Assembly: GCF_932276165.1 (NCBI RefSeq)
Contig: NC_063993.1
Location: 630,001-694,000, forward strand
Direction: 5' to 3'
DNA from: Plutella xylostella
Lineage: Eukaryota > Arthropoda > Insecta > Lepidoptera > Plutellidae
Length of the DNA: 64,000 bases
The notes below the pieces were generated by a model, which saw only the letters and a program-made list of their open reading frames with translations, did not search any database and was not told the DNA's origin. The translations under genes and the position numbers were made by a program. Position 1 is the stretch's first letter. The number at the start of each line of letters is the position of its first letter. Shown here piece by piece: positions 44,548 through 55,500 of the stretch.

Positions 44548-44897
44548 TGTGACGGTGGCGGCTGGCGAACTTCTATCACGCCTATAAAGGGGCCGCGTCA
44601 CACTATAATTATACACTTCACTCATACACTAGAACCGCACACTTTATTTAAATGACTATATTGGTACAAGGCAAGAGATTAGGTAATGTTATACTCTAGT
44701 GTACACATTCCAAAACTTTATCAATAAATAAGAGATCACTTAATAACTTATAAAGACTCAAGCGCTTTCGTACAACGGTTACTTATTAACAAAAGGCAAC
44801 GCGAAACAAAGGATTTTTATGCGCAAGGGCCAGCGGCCAACACGTGTTGGGGCCCGGGAGCGCCCGGCGGACCCGACCGTCCCACTTGCCTGTCACA
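44548..44897. mobile_element. Possible solo LTR
   Basis: A 350-bp unit that starts TGTGAC and ends GTCACA, a perfect 6-bp inverted terminus of TG...CA type. It holds CTATAAAGG near 44580 and AATAAA at about 44724 on the plus strand. On the minus strand it holds AATAAA near 44645. One end is GC-rich (GGGGCCCGGGAGCGCCCGGC). No target duplication is visible (TGGGG against ATGCA) and no primer site adjoins either end, so the call is weak. Confidence 0.35.
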
Positions 44898-45253
44898 ATG
44901 CAACCAGCTATATTATTATTATTATTTAATGATGATAAATTCTAATTTCATTATTTATTATTTTATAAACCTAATCTACTTATTCAATATTATCTTTATT
45001 ATGCGTAAAGAATGTTAAGCGACATGGAATCTGAGAAAAAGAGAAATGAAAGTATTTTCATTTAAATAGACAGTAAACTTTGAATTGAATCTCTGAAGAA
45101 ATCACGTTGCGATGAATTATTCATGCAATATATTATTATCTTTTTGCTTTTAACTGAAGATAAAGTGAAATTTCAGGTTAACTTTCAGAAGGCACATGGT
45201 AAGAATCAATTATAGAGACTCTATTTATTTAGGAAGCACATTAAAATATACTT
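44898..45253. other. No gene recognised
   Basis: AT-rich sequence with no supported feature. Confidence 0.5.
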
Positions 45254-45498
45254 AAGTGCGCTCGGGGGCAATGAAAATGTTCCAATTACAAAAGACACCA
45301 AAACATAGAACAACGCGGACTCGTCTGTACCCTCCTTACTCAATGCACCAAAATGTACCCAATTTTTTTAACATTTAATTTTGACTTTGCGCATAATTTA
45401 CGATTTAGTAGGTAATACTCTGATGAGCTGATAAATAATGAAATATACTTCAATTTTGATTTAGGAGAATTTTGGTGCTTTATGATTGCTCGTGAGTA
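45254..45498. mobile_element. MITE family D, decayed copy
   Basis: The left end GCTCGGGGGCAATGAAAATG-TTCCAATTAC and AGACACCAAAA pair, imperfectly, with the right end TTTTGGTGCTTTATGATTGC-TCGTGAGT. It has the same family signature as 5556-5787 with more substitutions. A TA occurs at each edge. Confidence 0.6.
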
Positions 45499-46387
45499 TA
45501 GGTATTTGGTGGTTTATTTAATGCCTGATTTACTAAATAACAAAAAACATGGGATGAATTGTGCGTGAGTCAGACTTAGGTTCAGGCTCAGTAGATTTAC
45601 TCAACTGAGAAACCAGACCTATGGTTGTAGGTACATTTAAATACTTCAGTCTTTTAATAATATAAAATAAAATTTAAACTGAATATCTCTCAATAGGAAT
45701 TCAATAAGAAAGATCTTGTTACGTAGTAAAAGAGATCCTTTGACTAACCAATTCCCTTGTGGCCGGATCAAATAATATTCCCGCAATGGCATCCAAGTTA
45801 TCTTTTTAATATTAACTCCCGTTGCTTTTTTTAGTCTGATTCTAGTTTTTTTTTCAGAATAAACTTGGTTAAAATGCATAATTTCATCGTATCGAATATT
45901 TTGTGTGTTGTTGATCAAGTTGTCGGTTGCTCTACTCTAAAACCCTAAATTATTAAGTTACCATCATCCTACAATTTTAGTGTTTTGTTTTTTTTTATTA
46001 TATATTGTAAACCCATATTAATCAAATAAAAATGTGCTTGTTAAAAAAAATAGTTAAACATATAATGTATTAAGCTTCCTATTTAAGTATTTTTTCCTCT
46101 TACGGAACGCTGAATGGACGAGTTAAGGCTGTCACTAAAGCTGGAAGAAAATCAGAATCTGTCAAATCTAGTGAGGGGGGGTTGAGGTATGCGGGGCGTT
46201 CTACGGACAATGACATGAAATTTTAACATAGTACTCGAAAACATAAAAGTGAAGACATGCCACTTTGTTAAAAATATACTAAGTAAGTAATATTGTTTTG
46301 TGATACGAAAATATTTATTTTTATTTGAAAGTATTTTTAATATTTAATAATTAATTATATATAAAGTCGTACCCGTGCCGATATTTA
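45499..46387. other. No gene recognised
   Basis: AT-rich. A minus-strand frame at 45646-45918 (90 codons) shows no recognisable domain. Confidence 0.45.
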
Positions 46388-46700
46388 TACAGGTTGTTGC
46401 AAAAAGGGTTTAATACTATGCCGAAACCTACGTGTGCAGCATGTTATTGATGTTATTTCTAAGCCAGGAAATGAAATCAGAATGTAAAAAAATCGCGAAA
46501 ATATTATCAGAGTTTAATAGTTCAGGGTGTTGTATTAAACTCTGCCCCCGTGTAATAAAAAAAGTATAGTTAGCCGAAAGGGCGTTACTCAGGCGTCACT
46601 CTGAAAACAACACACTTTTATCCTACGTAATTTTTTATATTCATGAAAAAAACGCTTCTTCATATAATTTTTTTTTTGGTCACGTGACCTTTTAGTTAGA
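46388..46700 (+). repeat. MITE family B, two nested or adjacent copies
   Basis: The first copy begins TACAGGTTGTTGCAAAAAGG with ATGCCGAAACC. The second begins near 46555 with AGTATAGTTAGCCGAAAGGG, TACTCAGGCGTCACTCTG, ACAACACACTTTTATCC and GGTCACGTGACC. A further TATACAGGGTGTCACAAAAG lies at 46758-46777. The order matches 48591-48853. Confidence 0.5.
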
Positions 46701-47499
46701 CGACCTGTTTTTTTTTGGTGTTTCAAAAGCAGAACAGTAGTTTGCAGAACTCTGCATATACAGGGTGTCACAAAAGGTTACGTAGCTGGCAAAGGGATAT
46801 GGGGAGGTCACCAGAAAAATAATAACATGTAAGTACCCCCGCAAGGGAGTACATTAGTACAAGGCGAGAGTGTGTATTTTTTTTTTAAGTACTTATGTGT
46901 ATTTGGGATATGATAGAAATAATATTTTTGTTTCTTAAAAACCAAAAAATTTACACCTTGCTGCGTGCGCTCTTTTGCTCACTGTAAGTACAGCTACAAA
47001 TATTGCTGTATTAAAAAAAACGGTTTTGTTATAACGATTATAAAAAAAAAGTTATTTTCATGTCAAGGAGTCATTTACCTAATTACGATTTCACTCAACA
47101 GCAGGTGAACTGAAAAAATAAGTTCTAGTTCTATCATCACTTTAGATCGCAAACATTGTAACTCCACTTTTCTCGGCGAAAAGTACTCTTTGGTGTCAAT
47201 AGAAACGTTTTTTGAATTCACATGTTTTCCTCTTTATTCGAAAAAAAAAAACTGTATTCCGCATTTTACCATTTGTTTTCCTCTAAACCCCAAACCGTGA
47301 TTTTTAAACAAGAAAACTTAGTAATTATACCCTTTATTCTCATATACAACGTGCGATGTAGGCGAACGTGAACGAAAACTATGCAATAAGCCTTTGTTTT
47401 TATTACTACTTTAGTAAATTACAATAACATACTCAACAATGTTAATTTTTTTTTGCAATGTTATGTTGTTAAATTAAGATCTAATATTTTATTAACATG
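46701..47499. other. No gene recognised
   Basis: AT-rich sequence with long A and T runs. No supported gene. Confidence 0.5.
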
Positions 47500-48345
47500 A
47501 AGTTACTTTCAACTTTTTTTTGCATCTATGCGTCGAATCACAGCATGACGGCTGCTGCAGCTTCCTGCTGTCCTGTCCTCCAACCAATCCCACCAGTACT
47601 GCAGGTTGCGTCGAATACGAGCCATTCTCTTCGACTTGACAAGACAGGTGCTCCCGGAAGGATCATAGATCGCACGGAACCCGTACCGTATAGAGGCAAC
47701 GGACTCCTTTGCAACAGCCCCCCAGATTCGGAAGTAGCCCATGCACTGCATGGCGAGCACAGCTGCAGCAATTTTTTCGTAATGAATCATTGGGATGTCA
47801 TCCCCGAAGGAGGCTCTCAGCCTACCTCACGACCTGTGTGACATTAGAAAAATGCACTGTGCTAACGCCGTTTGCGAGCTTGATTTGCAGGACCGCGTTG
47901 TATGCCAAGTTCCACAGCAGAGGGGTCCAAGACCTACCGCTGTGGAACTCCGCAACTGAACTTCTTCAGTGAAAACAAACCCTCTCTTTTCGCATCCTTA
48001 ATGTACTTGTTAGACACGTATGACCTCTGCCAATTTTCTGCAGATAAGAAGACAAGTGATGGTATACAAGAGCCGCCCTAAAGGTTCGCCCTCTAGGGGA
48101 TAGAGTTGAACGCGGTTACTATTTTTAAGCAAACAGCCAGCGCAACAACTCGCCCGTGGTTCTTATCCTGCTCCGACAGTGAACGAACGCAAAGTATTGT
48201 ACCCACTATTCGAATCCGCATTTCGGATGCCAAACTGACTGTCCGAAAGGTCGAAACCGTACCACCACAGAGGTATGACTCGTTCGAAGAGCTTATCAGG
48301 CTCTTACAGCAATCAGATGTGTCGGTACACTGAAAGATAATCTAC
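47500..48345 (-). pseudogene. Damaged non-LTR reverse transcriptase (R1/Jockey-like)
   Basis: Reading the minus strand with frame changes recovers successive reverse-transcriptase blocks. Near 48330 comes SVYRHI-stop-LL-stop-EPDKLFERVI, matching YRPICLL...GKLFERVI. At about 48245 comes LSDSQFGIRNADSNS, where intact copies have LSDSQYGFR.GRST. Near 48130 comes ALAVCLKIVTAFNSIP, matching AVSLDIANAFNSLP. At 47951 comes GVPQR-stop-VLDP, matching GVPQGSVLGP, then LLWNLAYNAVLQIKLANG after a frameshift. The catalytic YADD block is gone. The frame 47509-47790 may keep a C-terminal part. It has at least three stops and several frameshifts, so the copy is old and dead. Which of R1, I or Jockey it belongs to is not settled. 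Confidence 0.75.
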
Positions 48346-48590
48346 AGGCCTGCTTTATTTATTTAGAAGCACTAATGGCCTCCTTTCAGTCATTGAGTCA
48401 CTGGCACTCAGGCTGCGGTTGAACAGGAAGATAGGCTGTCTAAACAAATCATTTTTAGGCTAGTTAAAAAAAACTTTAGGTGGGTAGTATGCCAACTAGA
48501 ACTACAAATAAAACAGTATTTTTGTCTCCTCTAAAATTTGGTCACGAGGAGTTACGATGATTACGATCTAAGTTGACGCTGACGATATTT
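48346..48590. other. No gene recognised
   Basis: Short AT-rich spacer between the LINE remnant and the MITE. Confidence 0.5.
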
Positions 48591-48853
48591 TATACAAGGT
48601 ATTGAAAAAAGGGTATAAAGCTTAGCCAAAAGTGGATTTAGGTGCCATTCTGATCCACTTTTCTTCTACAATTTTAAAAATTCACGTAACAAAACCTTTT
48701 ACATAGAAACTTATTCGATCACGTGACTTTTTACTATAGAGACCGAATTTATTTTTCGAGAATTTCCAAAACTTGGAGAACAAAAGTTGTTCAGAATAAC
48801 CCCTGAGTCAAACCCTTTCGGCACAGTATACCCTTTTTGCAACATCCTGTATA
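48591..48853. mobile_element. MITE family B, complete copy
   Basis: The left end is TATACAAGGTATTGAAAAAA-GGGTATAAAGC. The right end is GTATACCCTTTTTGCAACAT-CCTGTATA. The ends are inverted imperfect copies over about 35 bp, with TTAGCCAAAAGTGG against CCCTTTCGGCAC. The interior has TTCGATCACGTGAC and no coding. Terminal TATA may be the target duplication. This copy defines the family used for 12196, 31806, 46388 and 52993. Confidence 0.7.
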
Positions 48854-50583
48854 GGTAATATCAGGTTTATAAAAGACCTGGGCCTGTAGAGTGAGACTCG
48901 GCATGGGGAGTCATAATTTATAGATCTTTTAGGTTGCAGTGGCGAATGGGCACTGGTAGCCCTGCCCTTTTCTATAACTATAACTATAGGTAATTTTATG
49001 GCAATTTAAAAATGGTATAACATTTATCTATTTGAAAAAATCATTAAAAATATACATTACCTATCAGCCTAATTTAAAAAAAAAAATCAGCCCTTACTTT
49101 AAACTTAAAACACCCCTCTATTTCCTTCAGGGGTTAAAAAACCTGTGTATTTAATATTTTCTTATGAGTTTTTTTTTAAAAACTAGGCTCTTACATAGTT
49201 GTACATAATATTATGCGGTATTTTATTCCACTTGTAACGCATAAAATTCATAGCTACAGTAAACATTTCATTTTTTTCATGGCGAGATACAGTCGCACTT
49301 AACCGCTTTTTTGCAAAGCTTGTTAAATAGATTTAAAAAATTATGTAAATTTTAGATCTTCAATTTTTAAAAATACATACTTATTTTTAACAACCTGTAG
49401 TGTACAGACTACCACATCTTAAAATATATATATTTTTAATTAACTACGGTTTTTGGTTTCAAATAAAACAAATTATGAACTTACTTTTCAACACCCTGTA
49501 TATTGTGTAGCTTACCTACCATACACAACCGTTAAAATAAAATAAATTACCCCTCAGAATATAAACAGGCTCGCGCTTTGGCATACTGCATTGACCGTAT
49601 AGTTCTTATTCGGAGAATCTAATAAGTGTCATTATGTGCAATGTTTACCTTTATCTATGCATCTGTAACTCTATAGTAAAAAATGTAAACAAATCGAAAA
49701 GGCGAAATGTTTTCTAAGAATTTTCGGCTTTTCTGCATCTAAAATGATTAGAAAATTAACTTTCCATAGCAAATGCATATGTATTATAATACTTGTAGTC
49801 ATAATTTGTTGATTTAATCAGTTTTTGTGAAATATTTGATAAAAAATAAAATGGCGTGGGTATCGCTCCTAACAGGCCGCCACCAGGGCGACGACTGAAG
49901 AAATCTGAAATCTGTCACGGTGTCATCATTTTTAAACCGGAATTTATTAGTTTTTTGCAAAAAAAGTTGACTTCTGGTCCATTAAATCCAACTCTTTAAG
50001 GTAACTTTGTTAAGAATTTAATTACCTACACATACATATAAGATTCCATGAAAATGGGCCCTCTGATTTCGAGGGTTTTTTCATAATAAGTCAAAAAATG
50101 GCAAAAGACATGGTGTGTTTGCAATTTTTTTTAACATACTTATTATAATCCTGCACCAATTTATAAGCAACTAACATGTTCAGTATACCCTCTGCTACAA
50201 AATATATTTTTATCAATGTGATAGAAGCCACCGTTTTTCCAATCTAATCAAGTATATCAAGCCGACTTTAGCATTTTAGCTTTAGGGATCCCCTTAAGCT
50301 GAACAATTACATAATGGAAGGACTTTCAATAGAGTTTTTCCTTTGTTAATTTGCTCATACATATCTTTGTTTTAATCCTTTTTCATATTTCCTCTTTACG
50401 AGATTCAGTAATTATGTAGCCATCCAGTATTGTTCTCAAGAATTTTATTGTTCTGCAAATTTCCTTTGAGGTTAAAAATGCAATAGATGCTTAGGTACTT
50501 ATCGTTATTATATTAGAACCAACTACGAGTAATGATAATTTTTTATTTATTTTATTTATTATTTTTATTTATTTATTTACAGT
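48854..50583. other. No gene recognised
   Basis: AT-rich. TTTTCAACACCCTGTATA near 49486-49503 is an isolated family B end. No gene. Confidence 0.5.
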
Positions 50584-50632
50584 AAACAATGCTTTGAAAG
50601 TAATTAGCTAGATTATTTTCAAAGCATTGTTT
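50584..50632. repeat. Near-perfect 49-nt hairpin
   Basis: AAACAATGCTTTGAAA pairs exactly with TTTCAAAGCATTGTTT (16 bp). A G-T pair and four more pairs (TAAT/ATTA) then lead to the seven-base loop TAGCTAG. The total is a 21-bp stem with no bulge. It could be a remnant of an inverted-repeat element or a short structured RNA. It is shorter than usual animal microRNA precursors. Confidence 0.6.
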
Positions 50633-52261
50633 TTGATGATTTTTAGTACTTATGCTTTCATTATAATTATATTATATCCGCTATCGTACTCTGTTTCAAA
50701 GTAGTAGGTAAGTACTATTTGAATACAATCCTTCTTCGGTGCCAATAATAATAGGGCTGAAGACCCGTGTAACGTGTTTCACTATTATTAGCAGCAACTT
50801 ACACCTTTGTAAGTATTTATAAAACATTTCTAAACTGCACGCGTATTTTTTCTTCATTCTCCGCGCCCAGTGACGGATGCCAGGGGCAATTAGCGTCCGG
50901 AAATTACGGAAAAACAGCGGATAATCCATCACCTTGCGGAGAAAAACGTTCAGAAATCTCTGTCGGCCGGTGTCGCGTGACGATGCACAAAATGGTGTTC
51001 GGTCAATAGAAGAAACACTGTGAAAGACTTTTATTGTGATTCCTCTTTTATGCTGATACTGCGCCCACGGATAATTTTGGCGCTACGTGTTTTACATAAT
51101 TGTTTACGTAAATAATTATTCTTACACCTAAAATATGCTTGATAATTAAATTTATCAATAAACACAAAAAAGTTAGACAGCTCGTAAAACGATTAATACT
51201 TAATTTATTTATGGAACAACTCGTACCGCAATATTTCAACCCGAGCTTTAATATTAATCCGTCAATATCAATCATCGTTATCTTTTCATTCCCACTTCTA
51301 TCAGAAACCTTACGAACCCATCCGATCGGCCAATCAAAACAAAATGGAGGCAATTTATACGATAGGAAAAAAAACTTGGACAACCGGCCTTTTCATCCCG
51401 TTAATAGCGTCCGAAAACAGGTAATCGCCTGAAACCAAAATTCATTCGGAAATCACGTGTAAAATCTCCATTAAGGTAAGGATACCTTTTACGGTCATCG
51501 CTTCGACCTTCGTGACCCGATCACCGGACAACTTGTTGGATTTTGGCACATCTCTAACCAACATTAAAAGTTTTTTTTTATACTTAAGAAACGTTAAAGA
51601 GAACCTAAAATTGCTAATATAAATGTTAATGTAGCAATTAACGCTAATATTGTTCAATGATAATCTACTTATATGTATTTTTATTATTAAATCTTGTATA
51701 ACGTGCCGTATTTGTACTATCGTAGATAATTGTGTTGTTTCTTATAATTATTATTATGTTTTGTACCAATTGCAAACTAGGGGACACAGAGTTTATTACT
51801 TTTTTCCTGAAATACATATTTTTATCTTTGCTTATCATTGATTGATGTTGTACATTTTCTTTAATCATAATTATGTTTGACCAAAAAAAACTATTTCGAG
51901 AAATAACCAAAGCACTGCAGAAGATACAAGGCGTCAGTTGAATGATCCGTGGAAAGCAGTGACCCATTGGACATACGGCTTGGGCTTCGTGACCTAAATA
52001 GGGTATAACCCAAGTATCCCTTCGCCATTCTGGCTCGATTTCAATTGATAATAATACCTTTTTCGGGTCATTTGTTGCGTTGAGATACCTTATATATTTT
52101 TGTAGGTACTTATTCTCTACTAGCTTTTACGTTGAGCTTCGTTTTGAGACCTATACCGAAAATAAACAACTCATAAACTATTTCTGTACTTATAAAAATA
52201 TAAACTACAAACATAATAATATGAGACCATCGTAATTTTATAATCACCTGATATTACATAC
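50633..52261. other. No gene recognised; one GC-rich patch
   Basis: The patch at 50870-51000 contains GGGGCAATTAGCGTCCGG and GCGGATAATCCATC, strings similar to homeodomain sites. Overlapping frames near 51048-51432 on both strands have no motifs. Confidence 0.4.
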
Positions 52262-52345
52262 ATGCTACGCCTATCTACTACGGCGCGGCGTAGCAGTTTG
52301 CTACGCAGCTACGGCGTAGTAACGTAGCAGTTTCGTAGCAAAAGT
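52262..52345. repeat. Palindrome-rich GTAGC repeat
   Basis: GCTACGCCTATC, CTACGGCGCGGCGTAGCAG, TTTGCTACGCAGCTACGG, CGTAGTAACGTAGCAG and TTTCGTAGC are all variants of one self-complementary motif, CTACGNCGTAG. The stretch can fold in many ways. It is probably an inverted-repeat element or its core. Confidence 0.55.
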
Positions 52346-52431
52346 AGACGCTGCGAAAAAATATTAACAAAACGTAGCTAGAAATATTCTCAATCTCAGT
52401 TTTAGTTTTCAATCTAAATAACGTTTTCGAA

Positions 52432-52521
52432 GCCGCTGGATGCAGATGGCGGGTGACCGTTTGGGGTGGCGATCGTTAGGAGAGGCCTATGTCCAACAGT
52501 GGACTACAGAAGGCTGAGAGA
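52432..52521 (+). pseudogene. RTE-type LINE, extreme 3' end
   Basis: The plus strand translates to RWMQMAGDRLGWRSLGEAYV followed by QQWTTEG and a stop. It matches, residue by residue, the C-terminus of the RTE reverse transcriptase at 60440-61047 (KHWMRAASDRTRWKSLGEAY, VQQWTSYG). The copy is truncated to about 30 codons and lacks the (GAT)n tail. Confidence 0.75.
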
Positions 52522-55500
52522 GAGAAGTCGCGTGGTGGTCATGTTTATGTACGTTTAGTAACTCATCAAACTGTTTTATAAACCGGACACAATATTGCAG
52601 CTACAAACTCACGACTCCACCGCAACAAAGTCCGAGGAACAGAGGCGCTTCACTGGCACATCCGTCGTAATTCATGGGCCGAAGTCCTACAGAACATACT
52701 TTGTCGGTTTTTAGAAGAACAAACAAAATAATTGTGGCGCTCGCCCGACCGCGGCCCGTGGTCGCTGCAATTTGTGGACCGGACTAATGTTGACTTTATG
52801 CAAAATTAGCTGGACGCCCTACTTATATCTGATGAGCGGTTTTGTTACCAAATCAATGGTATACTCGATAGTATATGTATGTATATGACTCACTCATGAC
52901 AAAGAAAAGGTAGTCAGAGGCTTACAAGCGAGCCATCCATTTTTCGCAGCACATTTGTACTCACTTCATAGGTTGAGAACCATATCGCTGTGCAGGATAA
53001 TTCAAAAGAAATTATAGTAAGCCGAAAATGGCGACTAATATCGTAAGGTAAAATTGGCCAAAATCAACCGGTCTGATATTTTTTAACAGTCGTGAGCAAT
53101 TAAAAAGTTTCAGTGACTAAGCTGAGACCATTTTTCATCACGCTGGCTCACTACTAGTTGGTAAGTTAACAAATCTAGATGTATTGAATTCTGCTATTAT
53201 CCAAATGGTACATGCTAATGGTTTCAAACATCGATACTTCGTTTGATCGGCTTTGCGGCCACACTGCCCTTTAGAATCGCAATTACAGATATGGGTAGCG
53301 CCGCCGCGAGGCAAAACAAATAGTTGGTCGGGTACGTTACATCCAGTGATTTTGTGGCGCATGTTAATTAAGAATTACGTACCCACAACACTAATTATAC
53401 TGACGCCGGATTTGCAAAAAGACTAAAACTATTTAAACGTATTTTTATACAAATAAGGTTTCACTAACTTCGTATATTTGTCGAAAGAAACAGAACTTGT
53501 ATGTACTTAGCAAATATAACGATAGTCTTGAATTTTCGTATTCACCCGTATTTCGTATTTATTTCGTATGCATTTTGGTCTACCACACCAGTGAAAAATA
53601 CAGCGATGTAACACTTCACATTATATCACTAAATATGCAGTACATTCCTACAGGCTAGTTTCAGTTTTTCTATAGCCTACCTTAAATGGCATTCTTACTG
53701 GTAAATTCACAATATTTTGTTACAGTACCAAATCTATTTAGCCAATTAACATCTTTGAAAGCTGTTATTATATGTAGTTACCCACAAGCCAACGTTACGC
53801 CAAGTTTACGAACTTGGTGCGACTGTTGATAGTTTTGCGGCCACACTTAATATTATTAATTAACGTCATAACGCATTCGAAGTAAAATAGGAGCTCAAAT
53901 AAAAACCCAGAGTAAGACTAATTGATTATGTACCCTCAAATATATATCATAAACTTTACAATGCTCAACATTTTTGCGTTATATTTAAAGCGATAACCAT
54001 TCATTGTTAGTAGTTCTTGATGATGATTTATGTATAAGAAGAACTATCAAAGACTGTCAACTGTAAATTTGACTGCATCATCACAAAATATACAACTTCT
54101 GAAAAGATAGGTAAACGGATTGCGAATGCATAATAATCTGTTAATATTTTTACTCCAAAATTCACCCGAAATTCTGGTAACATGTTGCGAGCTGGCAACA
54201 CATAAACATGGGAAAGCTTCATTTTCCAATGGCCCGCGCTCAGTACAGTCCGTAATTGAATTGGAGAGTCTGCGATGGAAAAATATTTATTGTATGAGCG
54301 TAAATAAATACGTCATGTTGCCCCACGGCGGGCATTTGCGTGCGTGCTTTTTATTTTTATGTGGCAACAAATGTTTCCCAAGTTTCAGGCTAATGGATAA
54401 TTTGTGAGTAATTGCCTGATCTCATTCGCTTTGTGTTAACTTTTGTAGTCTATTATGCGTCACGTTCTATTTCGTCCAGTCGGGATCCGATCAGTAGGAA
54501 CCAGACTTCAGACGATTATAAGCCTCAATCTTTGAAAATACCGAATTTAAAAAAATATGTTGCGAATAGTAGGTTTTACGCGCGCAGAGATACCTAGTTC
54601 TTTGGGATTCTGATTGCTACGCCAACATATGAAAATGGCGGCGAGGCTTATGAAGGTATGTTTAGCCAGCTCTACAAGTTATGAATGAATGTACTTACTT
54701 ATTTTGTTTCTTTTTTGTATGTATGTAAGTAAACATGGAAACGTCTTATTAACCACCGTAACCTTATTCTATACTGCGGTTGTTCACAGAGAATCCTTTT
54801 ACTTGCAAAAATAACAAACAAATACACAACAAACTGCGCAAACAGGCAACTCGTACCGCATCGAAATCTTCTATTTAAGTTATCCAAATAGACTGCTGTT
54901 CATTATGTTACGCGCTTAGAACTAGGAGTAAGAGAGACGTCCTGGAATTATCTATTTACTTACTTTCATTGACTTTTTCCGTGGGGTTTCAGGTTTAAGA
55001 AGTTATTACGTTTTTGAGGTGCACGTGAGAAAACTCGCCGCCTTGACCTATCAACCGTCCTTGATATACGTACCTAGTACCTACGACTGCACCTGGGCGG
55101 TCATTGACTGACTCTATTCTGACTGCCCAATCCTTCCACCATGGTGACAAATCCTAGGCGCGCTCTAGTGTTTGGTGCAGAACGAGTTTTTTTTCTCAAA
55201 ACTAACAATATTGTGACAAGATGGCAGGTAATTAGCAGGAGAATCTTTGACTGTCGCCCTGTAATTTAATAACCAGTTTTATTTATAAATTCGTGATAGG
55301 TCATATTACATCTAAAGTGCTTTTCTAGCAATACCTGTCCTGCTAGTGTGTTGCGCTAATTTGTTTCATCCTATACCGAATTATGACCTACATATTTAGT
55401 TGGGTAATATTATCTAAACTTATTGTAATTACCTCACTTATAAAAATATAATCCTTTGATGTCGTCCCTTCCCGTCCCAGTGCCACATACCGGTTTTTTT

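Noticed and set aside
45646..45918. Minus-strand frame of 90 codons
   Set aside because: No recognisable domain, ordinary AT-rich composition, no promoter or splice context.
47497..47972. Plus-strand frames of 114 and 87 codons
   Set aside because: The minus strand of the same DNA encodes reverse-transcriptase blocks, so the plus-strand frames are shadows of the LINE remnant.
51048..51432. Overlapping frames of 111 (minus) and 97 (plus) codons
   Set aside because: Both are AT-rich without motifs. Two overlapping frames on opposite strands with no other evidence are most likely chance.
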